From an uncultured Prevotellaceae bacterium (lineage in GTDB: Bacteria; Bacteroidota; Bacteroidia; Bacteroidales; Bacteroidaceae), in the NCBI GenBank assembly GCA_902771155.1, contig CACXVS010000004.1, forward strand, positions 10,425-74,424: DNA of 64,000 nucleotides, read 5' to 3'. The notes under the pieces are model-generated. The model ran no database searches, was not told where the DNA came from, and was given only the letters and a program-made list of their open reading frames with translations. Below, in pieces: positions 54,650 to 63,741 of this stretch; the first letter of the stretch is position 1, and each line of letters starts with the position of its first letter. A program made the position numbers and the translations under genes.

Positions 54650-55099
54650 TTATCGCTTTTTGGGTAAGTAATCACTGACATCGACACCGAAATGGGCCAG
54701 TTCGCGCAAGGCACTCGACGAAACACTGGCATATTCAGGTTCTGTATAGAGCAGGATGGTCTCGACGCCTCCCATCTTGCGGTTGAAGTCGGCCTGCCAC
54801 TGCTCATATTCAAAATCGCTCACGGAGCGCACGCCTTTCACGATGAACTGGGCTCCCTCTGCTTTGGCAAAGTCCATAGCCAGTCCGTGGTAGGGTTTCA
54901 CCTCAATGCGCTCCTCGCTGGCATAGAGGTCACGAATGGTCTGCATCCGTTCCTCGGCTGAGGGCATGTCGGGTTTATGCACATTGTCGCCCACCACGCC
55001 GATGACCAGACGGTCGAACAGTGGCAGGGCGCGCCGCACGATGGAATCGTGCCCTATGGTAAAGGGGTTGAAGCTCCCCACAAATATTCCTGTCCTCAT
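54650..55099 (-). CDS. coaD: Phosphopantetheine adenylyltransferase
   Basis: Penultimate step of coenzyme A synthesis. The 149-aa protein has [17 protein letters not shown] (residues 8-24, T/HxGH motif), [13 protein letters not shown] near 88 and [13 protein letters not shown] near 125. It overlaps the ruvB stop by 4 bp. Length (about 150-160 aa) is normal. Confidence 0.97.
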   Translation of the reverse strand: MRTGIFVGSFNPFTIGHDSIVRRALPLFDRLVIGVVGDNVHKPDMPSAEERMQTIRDLYASEERIEVKPYHGLAMDFAKAEGAQFIVKGVRSVSDFEYEQWQADFNRKMGGVETILLYTEPEYASVSSSALRELAHFGVDVSDYLPKKR

Positions 55100-56133
55100 G
55101 GGTCAAAGAGATTAGGTTCCATGATGTTCCCGCTATAGGGGTTACGACCGAAGTGGCGGTAAGCCAGTTCGGTGACCATACGCCCTCGGGGGGTGCGCTT
55201 GATGAAGCCTTCCATGATGAGAAAGGGCTCATAGACCTCCTCAACGGTGCCTGCATCCTCGCCCACAGCGGTGGCAATCGTCGTGATACCCACAGGACCG
55301 CCCTTGAACTTGTCGATGATGGTGAGCAGGATCTTGTTGTCGATCTCGTCGAGACCATACTGGTCGATGTTCAGGGCCGTGAGGGCTATCTTCGTGATCT
55401 TGGTATCGATCCGTCCGTCGCCTTTCACTTGGGCGAAGTCTCTCACTCGGCGCAACAGGGCATTGGCGATACGGGGTGTACCACGAGAGCGCCGGGCTAT
55501 CTCCAGTGAGGCATCTTCCGTGATGGGAACGCCCAGGATGCCGGCAGAGCGCTCGATGATGGTCTGCAGCGTCTCGGGCTCGTAGTATTCCAGATGCATG
55601 TTGATGCCGAAACGGGCCCGGAGGGGAGCCGTCAGCAGACCGCTACGGGTGGTGGCCCCCACCAGGGTGAAGGGGTTCAGGTCGATCTGGATGCTTCGGG
55701 CCGAAGGACCTTTGTCGATCATAATGTCGATGCGGTAGTCCTCCATCGCTGAATAGAGGTATTCCTCCACGACGGGCGACAGACGGTGGATCTCGTCGAT
55801 GAAGAGCACGTCGTTCTTCTCCAGCGAGGTGAGGATACCAGCCAGGTCGCCCGGCTTATCGAGTACAGGACCCGAGGTGATCTTGAACCCCACGCCCAGT
55901 TCGTTGGCGATGATATTGGAGAGGGTGGTCTTTCCCAGTCCTGGAGGACCGTGTAGCAGGGTGTGGTCGAGGGGCTCGCCACGATACTTGGCTGCCTCGA
56001 CGAACACCTCGAGATTCTCAACGATCTTCTTCTGACCGCTGAAATCCCTGAAGCTCAGGGGGCGCAACGCGTTCTCAAAGTCCTTCTCACCTTGGGAAAG
56101 CCGTTCCTCACGTATATCAAAATCTTCGTCCAT
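55096..56133 (-). CDS. ruvB: Holliday junction branch-migration helicase RuvB
   Basis: Hexameric AAA+ motor of RuvABC. The 345-aa protein has Walker [10 protein letters not shown] (about 60-68), Walker [10 protein letters not shown], sensor [18 protein letters not shown] and the C-terminal winged helix ending [17 protein letters not shown]. The [12 protein letters not shown] start agrees with Bacteroides RuvB; six residues upstream are dropped. A -7 box lies 26 bp upstream. First gene of the ruvB-coaD-ybeY operon. Confidence 0.97.
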   Translation of the reverse strand: MDEDFDIREERLSQGEKDFENALRPLSFRDFSGQKKIVENLEVFVEAAKYRGEPLDHTLLHGPPGLGKTTLSNIIANELGVGFKITSGPVLDKPGDLAGILTSLEKNDVLFIDEIHRLSPVVEEYLYSAMEDYRIDIMIDKGPSARSIQIDLNPFTLVGATTRSGLLTAPLRARFGINMHLEYYEPETLQTIIERSAGILGVPITEDASLEIARRSRGTPRIANALLRRVRDFAQVKGDGRIDTKITKIALTALNIDQYGLDEIDNKILLTIIDKFKGGPVGITTIATAVGEDAGTVEEVYEPFLIMEGFIKRTPRGRMVTELAYRHFGRNPYSGNIMEPNLFDP

Positions 56134-56158
56134 TCTACTCTTTTTCTGCAATCGCTTG

Positions 56159-56166
56159 CAAAGATA
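56159..56166 (-). promoter_or_regulatory. -7 box for ruvB-coaD-ybeY
   Basis: TATCTTTG on the minus strand; no clear -33 TTTG at 19-21 nt. Confidence 0.5.
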
Positions 56167-56212
56167 CGAAAAAAAATTGTAATTTCTCGTCCAGAATCGA
56201 AAAAACTGACTT

Positions 56213-57901
56213 TTACCTCACGCCACCGCCGAAGCCGCCTCCTGAGAAGCCGCCTCCACCGCCCCATGAAGAGTGACCTCCACCGCCAGAAGCACGGACC
56301 CGGGCGGCTCGGGCCTGGGCTTCGCGCTCGGCCTTGTTCATCGCTGCACGGGTGGTACTGGAGTGCATGGTGGAATAGATGGTGGGCAGTGTCATATTAT
56401 CAGCCATCTGGTTGGCCACCTGGTCCATATTGAAGTACTCAGGGTTGATCTTCTTCATGTCGCTGATCACCTGGTCGGCAATGCCGAAGAGGGTGGCGTA
56501 GATCATGTAGTCTTTCCAGAGGCTCACCTCCTGCACATGGCGCTCGTCGAGCAGGGAGAACTCCTGAAGGAACTTCTTCAGCCCAAACACCTGGCGCACC
56601 TCGTCGAGACGGTGCTTGTAGTTCGACAAGTCTGTCTTGGCGTGAAGAATCTGGACGAACGAGTCGGTATAGCTCTGATTATAGGTGTCCTTCATCCACG
56701 ACTTCAGCTCCTTGGGCTCCAGGATGGTGTCGCTGCCAGCCGCCCTCTTGAAGATGTTATGCACTTGGCGCAACAATACTGGCTGGTTGGCGATGTCCTT
56801 CATCTCGTGGATCACGAAATTGCTCTCCGTATTCCCCTTCCCGTTCAGCCTCTGTTCGATGCTGATGCCTCCCAAGTCGATGAGTTTCAGGATGCAGGCA
56901 GAGAGCAGGTTGTTGTAGTCGGCACTACAGTACTTGTAGGCGTTGATCATCTTGTTGGCTTCCTGAAGGTCGCCGCCAAGGGGGATATCGCGATACCACT
57001 GCAAGTCCTTTTTCACTTTCCTGCGCGCGTTCCATATATATATAAAATACCAGATGGCACACACGATGGGGATGAAGAACAATCCAAAGACCAGGCATAC
57101 CAGTATGAGCGTATCCTCCCAGGTCCATTCGTCGTTCTCGGAATAGTTATAGTCGCTCCCCTCGAAGGCCGTCTCCCTCACCTGTTCGAAGGTGCCTTCC
57201 CTGACATCGTCGGGTTCGAACATCCCTTTGCTGAACCGTGCCATGACAATCATCGCACTGCGGTTCTCGAAAGGTTCGCTGCTCTCAGCCACAATCTGGT
57301 AGTTCATGAAGCTGATGTCGCCATTATAGCGGAAGCCCCAGATGGCCGTGTTCTCACTGGTGAATTGCAAGGAGTCCTCAGGAACGATGGTCAGTTTGAC
57401 GTGGTCGGGCAGGGGTGATATACCGCTGGCAACGAACATATAGTTAAAACCGTCGGCATCATCGTAGCCTTTCAACAAACGGGTCACGGTGTAGCTCGTT
57501 GTATATGTGCGCTCTCCGCTGTCGCCGATACCCCAACATAGCTCATAGCCGTTGTGCTTGTTGACGATACCGCATTTCCCTGTTTTCCAACTGCGACTCT
57601 TGTCGATGTCCCAACTGCCAATGTTGTCATAGCTGTTGCCCGTCTCGTCGCTTACCTCCAGGTCACTTACCTCACTTCCGTTCAGGTTGCCGATGGGGAT
57701 ATAGCATTCCGTCCCTTCCGAGTCGATGGTCATTTTACGTATCTCAGTGATACGGGCATCACCATTCTTCGACAACACCACCTGGATGCTGAGGTCGTGA
57801 AGCTGAGGACGGGCGTTTAATGGTAGAAAGGTGAAAAAGTAAAAAGGCAGAACGACAACCCACCTCAATACCTTATCTATACTATTTCTTGAATGCTTCA
57901 T
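56213..57901 (-). CDS. DUF2207 domain-containing membrane protein
   Basis: 562 aa from this ATG: signal peptide ([19 protein letters not shown]), extracytoplasmic DUF2207 domain (about 35-270, starting [20 protein letters not shown]), a TM helix near 280-300 ([21 protein letters not shown]), a long cytoplasmic helical part and a Gly/Ser-rich tail ([18 protein letters not shown]). This layout and the adjacent LemA gene are a classic pair of unknown function. An alternative ATG at 57934 would overlap lemA further. The signal-peptide core is encoded by a GTAnAAAGG-type repeat. Confidence 0.88.
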   Translation of the reverse strand: MKHSRNSIDKVLRWVVVLPFYFFTFLPLNARPQLHDLSIQVVLSKNGDARITEIRKMTIDSEGTECYIPIGNLNGSEVSDLEVSDETGNSYDNIGSWDIDKSRSWKTGKCGIVNKHNGYELCWGIGDSGERTYTTSYTVTRLLKGYDDADGFNYMFVASGISPLPDHVKLTIVPEDSLQFTSENTAIWGFRYNGDISFMNYQIVAESSEPFENRSAMIVMARFSKGMFEPDDVREGTFEQVRETAFEGSDYNYSENDEWTWEDTLILVCLVFGLFFIPIVCAIWYFIYIWNARRKVKKDLQWYRDIPLGGDLQEANKMINAYKYCSADYNNLLSACILKLIDLGGISIEQRLNGKGNTESNFVIHEMKDIANQPVLLRQVHNIFKRAAGSDTILEPKELKSWMKDTYNQSYTDSFVQILHAKTDLSNYKHRLDEVRQVFGLKKFLQEFSLLDERHVQEVSLWKDYMIYATLFGIADQVISDMKKINPEYFNMDQVANQMADNMTLPTIYSTMHSSTTRAAMNKAEREAQARAARVRASGGGGHSSWGGGGGFSGGGFGGGVR

Positions 57902-58448
57902 CCAGATTGGGGTAGCTCTTTTTCTTTTCATCATCTACTGTCAGATAGTCCTTCAGTTCGAAGTGGAGCATGGAGGCCACGATGCTCGAAGGCCACTGGC
58001 GAACCATGCGGTTCATCTTCGTGGCAGTGTCGTTGTAGATCATACGCGACATACGGACATTCTCCTCATATTGCTTCATGCCTTCCTGGGCCTCTTTGTA
58101 GAGATCGCTGGCTTTCAGTTCGGGATATCTTTCGAAGACCACGTTCAACCGGCCCATCAGCTGACCGAGCAAGTCGGATTGCTGGTTGATGTCGGCAGGA
58201 GTCTTGGCGGCTCCTCCGCCTCGGGCCTCAACGGCTTGGATAATGGTCTCCGACTCGTGCTTGGCATACTGTGCCGCAGTCTTGGCTAAGGCGATGACGG
58301 CATCGAAACGGGAGTTCAACTGAACCTCAATCTGACTGAGGGCGTTCTTACACAATTCATCGAGATTTACCAGCGAGCGCTGTGTAGAGATGAAATAACC
58401 AATGACGATAATCGCCAGAACAACAATAATAACTAACGCTGTAACCAT
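57882..58448 (-). CDS. lemA: LemA family protein
   Basis: 188 aa: N-terminal TM helix (MVTALVIIVVLAIIVIGYF), then the LemA antiparallel helices with NLDELCKNALSQIEVQLNSR (about 30-49), RYPELKASDLY and YNDTATKMNRMVRQWPSSIVA. Membrane-anchored with the helices facing outside the cytoplasm. Function unknown; usually next to DUF2207, as here. The ATG at 58448 is chosen because an upstream start candidate at 58478 lies inside the -7 box. Confidence 0.93.
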   Translation of the reverse strand: MVTALVIIVVLAIIVIGYFISTQRSLVNLDELCKNALSQIEVQLNSRFDAVIALAKTAAQYAKHESETIIQAVEARGGGAAKTPADINQQSDLLGQLMGRLNVVFERYPELKASDLYKEAQEGMKQYEENVRMSRMIYNDTATKMNRMVRQWPSSIVASMLHFELKDYLTVDDEKKKSYPNLDEAFKK

Positions 58449-58475
58449 AATTATAAAGATTTTAATACCTGACGG

Positions 58476-58483
58476 CAAAGGTA
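58476..58483 (-). promoter_or_regulatory. -7 box of the lemA-DUF2207 operon
   Basis: TACCTTTG on the minus strand, 27 nt before the start codon; -33 box weak. Confidence 0.55.
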
Positions 58484-58576
58484 CAACTTTTTTGTGAATT
58501 ATATCTCTTTTTTTGTTTTATTATCATTTTATATTTTTTTTAGAAATAAAAGAGCTGTTGTTTTCTGGAAATTTGT

Positions 58577-58584
58577 TACCTTTG
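58577..58584 (+). promoter_or_regulatory. -7 box of nrdDG
   Basis: TACCTTTG. The start codon is 115 nt downstream, leaving a leader of roughly 105-110 nt that holds two related inverted repeats. Confidence 0.55.
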
Positions 58585-58595
58585 CACCCGATTCA

Positions 58596-58660
58596 GGTTT
58601 TCCAAAACGGATAACTTTTTGAAATCAAAAAACGAAAAAGTTTCCCGAAACGGAAAACTT
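58596..58660 (+). repeat. Two copies of an imperfect dyad in the nrdD leader
   Basis: GGTTTTCCAAAACGGATAACTT (58596-58617) and AGTTTCCCGAAACGGAAAACTT (58639-58660), start-to-start 43 bp. Each folds as AGTTnTCC / GGAnAACTT around a CAAAAC-type loop. They lie after the predicted transcription start, so they could act as DNA operator or RNA leader structure. The rest of the 251-bp lemA-nrdD gap is AT-rich with no gene. Confidence 0.6.
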
Positions 58661-58699
58661 CGACTTGCTAAAAGGGCATAAACATTAACAAACAATACA

Positions 58700-60796
58700 A
58701 TGGAGATTAAAAACTTTACCATCACCAAACGAGACGGTTCGAAAGACCAGTTCTCACTCGACAAGATTATGAATGCCATCGTGAAGGCATTCGACAGTGT
58801 GGATTGTCCTGCCGACTTAGGCACCATATCCAAGATCCTCAGTCACCTTGATATCCACGACGATATCACGGTGGAAAACATCCAGAACCAGGTTGAAGAG
58901 GCCCTGATGCGTGAAGGCTTCTACAAGGTGGCCAAGTCGTTTATGCTCTATCGTCAGGCTCATACCGAAGACCGTGAGACACTGGCCAAGCTGCAGTTCC
59001 TGTCGGAATACTGCGAGTCGGTGAACGCTGCTACGGGTTCGAAGTACGACGCCAACGCCAACGTGGAGCACAAGAACATCGCCACGCTGATTGGCGAGCT
59101 GCCTAAGTCAAACTTTATCCGTTTGAACCGCCGCTTGTTGACTGACCGTATCAAAAAGATGTACGGCAAGGAACTGGCCGACGAGTATATCAACAAACTG
59201 ACTCACCATTTTATATATAAGAATGATGAGACCTCGCTGGCCAACTACTGCGCCTCTATCACGATGTATCCCTGGCTGATTGGTGGTACGGTGGCCATTG
59301 GCGGTAACTCTACGGCCCCCACCAACCTGAAGTCGTTTGCCGGTGGATTCGTCAACATGGTGTTCATGGTCAGCTCCATGCTGAGCGGTGCCTGTGCCAC
59401 ACCTGAGTTCCTGATGTACATGAACTACTTTATCGGTAAGGAGTACGGACCAGACTACTGGAAGCGCCCCAACGACCAGGCCGACCTCTCGCTGAAGAAG
59501 CGCACCATCGACAAGGTGATCACCGACTACTTCGAGCAGATTGTCTATACCCTGAACCAGCCCACTGGTGCCCGTAACTATCAGGCCGTATTCTGGAACA
59601 TCGCCTACTACGACAAGTACTATTTCGAGTCAATCTTCGGCGATTTCTACTTCCCCGATGGCTCAAAGCCCGACTGGGAGAGCCTCTCGTGGTTGCAGAA
59701 GCGTTTCATGAAGTGGTTCAACAAGGAGCGTACGAAGACCTTGCTCACCTTCCCGGTAGAGACGATGGCATTGCTCGTCGATGAGAACGGCGAATGCAAG
59801 GATCCCGAGTGGGGTGAGTTCACTGCCGAGATGTACAGCGAGGGCCACTCGTTCTTCACCTATATGAGCAACAATGCCGACTCGCTGAGCTCTTGCTGCC
59901 GTCTGCGCAACGAGATCACCGACAATGGCTTCAGCTATACCCTTGGTGCTGGTGGTGTCTCTACAGGTTCGAAGAGTGTGCTCACCATCAACCTGAACCG
60001 TTGCATCCAGTTTGCCGTGAACCACGAGCTCGACTACCTCGACTATCTGGGTAGCGTCATCGACCTCTGTCACAAGGTGCAGTTGGCTTACAACGAGAAC
60101 CTGAAGGAACTTCAGGAGCACGGTATGCTGCCTCTGTTCGACGCTGGCTATATCAACATCGGTCGCCAGTATCTCACGATTGGTATCAACGGTCTGGTGG
60201 AGGCTGCCGAGTTCATGGGCCTCAAGATTACGCCCAACGACGACTACCTGCACTTCGTACAGGGCATCCTCGGACTCATCGAACAGTACAATAAGAAGTA
60301 TCGCTCGAAGGACGTTATGTTCAACTGCGAGATGATTCCTGCCGAGAATGTCGGTGTGAAGCATGCCAAGTGGGACCGTGAGGACGGCTATTTCGTGCCA
60401 CGCGACTGCTACAACAGCTATTTCTATGTGGTTGAGGACGACTCGCTGACCATCATCGACAAGTTCAAGCTGCACGGCGCTCCCTACATCGAGCACCTCA
60501 CTGGTGGCTCTGCCCTCCACATGAACCTCGAGGAGCACCTCTCGAAGGATCAGTACATGCAGTTGCTGAAGGTGGCTGCCAAGGAAGGTTGTAACTACTT
60601 CACCTTCAACATCCCCAACACCGTCTGCAACGACTGCGGCCATATCGACAAGCGCTATCTGAAGGAGTGCCCCCACTGCCATTCTAAGAATGTCGATTAC
60701 ATGACGCGTATCATCGGCTATCTGAAGCGCGTTTCCAACTTCTCTCAGGCCCGTCAGGAAGAGGCCGCCCGCCGTTATTACGCCCTGGCAGACTAA
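58700..60796 (+). CDS. nrdD: Anaerobic ribonucleoside-triphosphate reductase
   Basis: Oxygen-sensitive class III reductase making dNTPs with a glycyl radical. The 698-aa protein has an N-terminal ATP cone (ITKRDGSKDQFSLDKIMNAI, about 7-26) that gives allosteric control. The active-site region includes SMLSGACATPEF and NNADSLSSCCRLR. A C-terminal zinc site is formed by CNDCG and CPHCHS, and the radical loop RIIGYLK carries Gly673. nrdG follows 9 bp later. Confidence 0.97.
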   Translation: MEIKNFTITKRDGSKDQFSLDKIMNAIVKAFDSVDCPADLGTISKILSHLDIHDDITVENIQNQVEEALMREGFYKVAKSFMLYRQAHTEDRETLAKLQFLSEYCESVNAATGSKYDANANVEHKNIATLIGELPKSNFIRLNRRLLTDRIKKMYGKELADEYINKLTHHFIYKNDETSLANYCASITMYPWLIGGTVAIGGNSTAPTNLKSFAGGFVNMVFMVSSMLSGACATPEFLMYMNYFIGKEYGPDYWKRPNDQADLSLKKRTIDKVITDYFEQIVYTLNQPTGARNYQAVFWNIAYYDKYYFESIFGDFYFPDGSKPDWESLSWLQKRFMKWFNKERTKTLLTFPVETMALLVDENGECKDPEWGEFTAEMYSEGHSFFTYMSNNADSLSSCCRLRNEITDNGFSYTLGAGGVSTGSKSVLTINLNRCIQFAVNHELDYLDYLGSVIDLCHKVQLAYNENLKELQEHGMLPLFDAGYINIGRQYLTIGINGLVEAAEFMGLKITPNDDYLHFVQGILGLIEQYNKKYRSKDVMFNCEMIPAENVGVKHAKWDREDGYFVPRDCYNSYFYVVEDDSLTIIDKFKLHGAPYIEHLTGGSALHMNLEEHLSKDQYMQLLKVAAKEGCNYFTFNIPNTVCNDCGHIDKRYLKECPHCHSKNVDYMTRIIGYLKRVSNFSQARQEEAARRYYALAD

Positions 60797-60805
60797 TCTG
60801 AAACC

Positions 60806-61270
60806 ATGCTGAAGTACGTCAATACAGGCATAGTATTTCAGGAGATACCCGACGAAGTGACACTGGCAATTAACATCAGTAATTGCCCGTGTCACTGTCC
60901 TGGGTGTCATAGCCATTACCTCTGGGAGGACATAGGCCTCCCCCTTAACTCCGATGCTATCGATGCCTTCGTGGATAAATACGGTGATGATATCACCTGT
61001 ATCTCCTTCATGGGTGGCGACAACGATCCGAAGGGCGTGAACCTTCTGGCCCAGTATATCCATGAGGAGCACCCACAGTTCAAGGTGGCCTGGTATAGCG
61101 GCAAGACCGTTATCTCCTCAGCCATCAACAAGCAAGACTTCGACTACATCAAAATCGGCCCCTATATCCGCCACCTCGGCCCCTTGAAGAAGTCCACCAC
61201 CAACCAGCGCCTCTATCGCCAAAACGCCCAAGGCGACTTCGAAGACATCACCTCCCGTTTCTGGCGATAG
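60806..61270 (+). CDS. nrdG: Anaerobic RNR activating protein (radical SAM)
   Basis: 154-aa radical-SAM activase that installs the NrdD glycyl radical. The 4Fe-4S motif is NCPCHCPGCHS (Cys-x3-Cys-x2-Cys, about residues 31-38). GGDN (SAM-binding GGE-like) lies near 71 and the C-terminal half is short, as in all NrdG. A small hairpin (CGATAG-CCA-CTATCG) overlaps its stop codon. Confidence 0.95.
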   Translation: MLKYVNTGIVFQEIPDEVTLAINISNCPCHCPGCHSHYLWEDIGLPLNSDAIDAFVDKYGDDITCISFMGGDNDPKGVNLLAQYIHEEHPQFKVAWYSGKTVISSAINKQDFDYIKIGPYIRHLGPLKKSTTNQRLYRQNAQGDFEDITSRFWR

Positions 61271-61278
61271 CCACTATC

Positions 61279-61346
61279 GGTTAAAGTGTGTTAATAGTTT
61301 GTATCCTCAGGCAAGTTTCTCTGTACTTTTGGATTATATAGATAGA
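61279..61346 (+). promoter_or_regulatory. Putative ECF-sigma promoter of the sigma/Dma-like operon (copy A)
   Basis: GGTTAAAG (61279-61286), TGTTAATAGT (61289-61298), GCAAG (61311-61315) and GGATT..TAGATAGA (61331-61346). TGTTAA, 16 nt, GCAAG fits an ECF -35/-10 layout. The same elements recur at the same spacing upstream of the lipoprotein gene at 63144. Confidence 0.7.
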
Positions 61347-61359
61347 GAACAATGCGTAA

Positions 61360-61935
61360 ATGCCACATGTGACTTTTATCGGAGACGATGAGCAACGCTT
61401 GGTAAAGCGGCTGCAGCAAGGCGACAAGACTGCGGCCAGGGAGTTCTATGCCCGTTATGCCGGCAGTCTGGCAGGCGTCTGTGCCCGCTACATCGCCGAT
61501 GACGACGACCTGAAGGATGTGTTCCAGAATGCTTTTCTGCACATCTTCTCCCACATTGGCGATTTCGAGTATCGCAAGGAGGGTTCTTTGGAGGCATGGG
61601 CCACGAAGGTGGTGGTCAACGAGTCGCTGAAGTTCCTGAGGATGAGCAAGCAGCACGAGTTGCTGCAACCTGACTACGATGTCGTTGATGAATCCGAGGC
61701 CGACTTCTCTGTCAGCGACATTCCGCCCGACATCATCCTGCAGATGTTAAACCGTCTGCCCACAGGCTACCGCACAGTGCTGAACCTCTTTGTGTTCGAA
61801 GGCAAGAGCCATCAGGAGATAGCCGACCTGCTTGGCATCAAGAAAGCCAGTTCGGCCTCCCAGCTCCATAAGGCCAAACAGATGTTGGCAAAGATGTTGA
61901 GAAAGTATAACGACAATAACACCCCACGACGATGA
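61360..61935 (+). CDS. ECF RNA polymerase sigma factor (Das-like)
   Basis: 191 aa with sigma region 2 (DDDLKDVFQNAFLHIFSHI, about 48-66) and region 4 HTH (GKSHQEIADLLGIKKASSASQLHKA, about 145-170). It overlaps the next gene, a dual-membrane anti-sigma-like protein, by 4 bp, which argues that the two form a sigma/anti-sigma pair. A conserved promoter block precedes it and is repeated before 63144, consistent with autoregulation. Confidence 0.92.
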   Translation: MPHVTFIGDDEQRLVKRLQQGDKTAAREFYARYAGSLAGVCARYIADDDDLKDVFQNAFLHIFSHIGDFEYRKEGSLEAWATKVVVNESLKFLRMSKQHELLQPDYDVVDESEADFSVSDIPPDIILQMLNRLPTGYRTVLNLFVFEGKSHQEIADLLGIKKASSASQLHKAKQMLAKMLRKYNDNNTPRR

Positions 61936-63002
61936 ATGAAGAATGGATAAAGGAGATGCAACAGAAGATGGCAGGTTACGAACATCCTGCCCCTGAGTTG
62001 CCGTGGGACGAGGTGGATCGTGTGCTCAGTGCCAACAAGTCCAGGAGTGCTCGTCAGCTCTGGCTGAAGCGCTTGGCTGCAGCTGCCGTCCTCCTGCTGA
62101 TAGCTGGGGTGGGGTATTGGAGTTTCTTAAGCAATGAATCTGAACAGAGCCCTTCAATAACCGCATCGGCAGAAAAACAATCCCACGATGCTTACGAAGA
62201 ACAGCCTGAGGAACAAGCAGATATGGCACCTGTGACAAGCGATGTAATCTTAAAGAAGACGAGACCTCAACACGCCCTAGTTGCAATGTCCGAGCCAGAA
62301 GAAGTCACACCCGCCTCTACGTCAGATACAATTTCATCTTCTGCGTCCACAGAGCAGAAACAGCCCGAAGCCGTTGAGAGGAATGAGAAGTCTTCTGAGA
62401 GTCCTCGCCATGTCATCTACCCCTCCGACCTCCGAGATCTCAAGCACTCCGTCAACCGCCTGACGGCCCAGGTCTATATGTCGAGCACGATGACGGGTGG
62501 TAGGACAGAGTCATTCCGCCAGCAAGGGATACCTAGTAATATGCGAGAAGTAAGTGCTAATTATCATCACCAACCTGTGCGTTTAGGCCTCTCGCTGCGC
62601 TATCGGCTCAATGACCATTGGAGTATTGAAAGTGGACTGTTATACACCTATCTTTCGTCTGACATAACCATTATAGAAGATGGTATTTCCACAGTAACAG
62701 AACAACGGCTTAACTATATCGGCCTACCATTGGACGTGAGTTACAACCTATGGAAGAGCCATTACTTTGGATTATACGTCACTGCTGGTAGCACGATAGA
62801 AAAGAGCCTCGATGCCAGTCCTTGGCAGTTCTCTGTTAGTGGAGCCGTTGGAGCAGAATACAAGCTAACCAACTTTTTCAGCCTTTATGCTGAGCCAGGC
62901 ATAGGCTATTACTTCAAGGATGGCAGCAGTACGCCAACCATCTATCAAGACCAGCCCCTAAACTTTAACCTCAGCTTTGGCCTCCGCTTCAATGTGAAAT
63001 GA
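61932..63002 (+). CDS. Dual-membrane anti-sigma candidate: cytosolic head, TM helix, linker, 8-strand outer-membrane barrel (Dma-like)
   Basis: 356 aa without a signal peptide. Residues 1-47 form a charged cytosolic head (MNEEWIKEMQQKM, LPWDEVDRVL); 48-66 are a TM helix (LAAAAVLLLIAGVGYWSFL); 67-175 a disordered Ser/Glu/Thr linker; 176-356 eight amphipathic strands (among them PVRLGLSLRYRL, LNYIGLPLDVSYNL, FSVSGAVGAEYKL, final FNLSFGLRFNVK) like an OmpX/OmpW barrel. Head plus coupling to the sigma gene suggest an anti-sigma factor; the barrel suggests outer-membrane insertion. This matches the dual membrane-spanning anti-sigma (Dma) class described in Bacteroides. Function here is inferred. 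Confidence 0.75.
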   Translation: MNEEWIKEMQQKMAGYEHPAPELPWDEVDRVLSANKSRSARQLWLKRLAAAAVLLLIAGVGYWSFLSNESEQSPSITASAEKQSHDAYEEQPEEQADMAPVTSDVILKKTRPQHALVAMSEPEEVTPASTSDTISSSASTEQKQPEAVERNEKSSESPRHVIYPSDLRDLKHSVNRLTAQVYMSSTMTGGRTESFRQQGIPSNMREVSANYHHQPVRLGLSLRYRLNDHWSIESGLLYTYLSSDITIIEDGISTVTEQRLNYIGLPLDVSYNLWKSHYFGLYVTAGSTIEKSLDASPWQFSVSGAVGAEYKLTNFFSLYAEPGIGYYFKDGSSTPTIYQDQPLNFNLSFGLRFNVK

Positions 63003-63008
63003 GTCGTC

Positions 63009-63076
63009 GGTTAAAGATTGTTAATAGTAAGCGCTGTCAAGCAAGCTTTTTCTCATTTATGGATTTAGTAGATAGA
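63009..63076 (+). promoter_or_regulatory. Putative ECF-sigma promoter of the lipoprotein gene (copy B)
   Basis: GGTTAAAG (63009), TGTTAATAGT (63019), GCAAG (63041) and GGATT..TAGATAGA (63061-63076), each at the same relative spacing as in copy A without gaps. Only 7-8 bases after the Dma-like stop, so the lipoprotein gene probably has its own promoter. Confidence 0.7.
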
Positions 63077-63143
63077 AGACTACACATGAAGTCTTTAATG
63101 GTTTATAAGAAGAATAACGTATTAATCTATTAAAATTACAATT

Positions 63144-63740
63144 ATGAAAAAGGTAACATTCTTAATGAGCGTGCTGCTGACACTTGGATTGTTCTGCGCT
63201 TGCAGCAGTGATGATGACATGTCTGGTGTTATTGAAGGGCAATCCTCATTAGAAAACAGCGAAAATGTTGACGTGGCAATGCTTCAAGGCACTACTGATG
63301 AGATGGTGGATTTCCAACTGCAAAATGAAGATGGTATTGAGTGCTATGATTTTAATGAGGGTGATAATATCATTTTCAGGTTAGAGTTCAGAAACGATTC
63401 TGATGAAGATGCTCAAGTAGCTCGATTTTCTGAAATAATTGGTTGGGATGGTTTTCGTGTGTACTCAATAGAAGGAAAAGATATGGGGACCCCTTGGGAT
63501 CAAATAGTCACAAATTCCCGGATGTATGATTTTATTGGAGCACATAGCTCTGAGGTAATCCTATGCCCATGGTTTGATATTCCTGCATTGTACTGTAATG
63601 GACACGAACATTATTATTCAAACATGTATTATAAAACGGATGAGAAAATGCCACTCCCCAAAGGACAATACTACTCTAGGTTTGAAATTAAGTTTGAGGA
63701 TAAGGTTATAACCTGTAATCGTAACTTTATTATTCGATAG
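63144..63740 (+). CDS. Lipoprotein of unknown function, probable sigma-regulon member
   Basis: 198 aa. The lipoprotein signal ends FCACSSDDD; the Ser-Asp-Asp run after Cys suggests surface export. The mature part is a beta-sandwich-like domain (MVDFQLQNEDGIECYDFNEGD, IIFRLEFRNDSDEDAQV, then GQYYSRFEIKF and a last strand CNRNFIIR) that recalls BsuPI-type Ig folds, but the match is weak. It follows the sigma/Dma-like pair and shares their promoter block, so it may be the effector of that system, as NigD1 is reported to be for Dma1. Confidence 0.78.
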   Translation: MKKVTFLMSVLLTLGLFCACSSDDDMSGVIEGQSSLENSENVDVAMLQGTTDEMVDFQLQNEDGIECYDFNEGDNIIFRLEFRNDSDEDAQVARFSEIIGWDGFRVYSIEGKDMGTPWDQIVTNSRMYDFIGAHSSEVILCPWFDIPALYCNGHEHYYSNMYYKTDEKMPLPKGQYYSRFEIKFEDKVITCNRNFIIR

Positions 63741-63741
63741 T

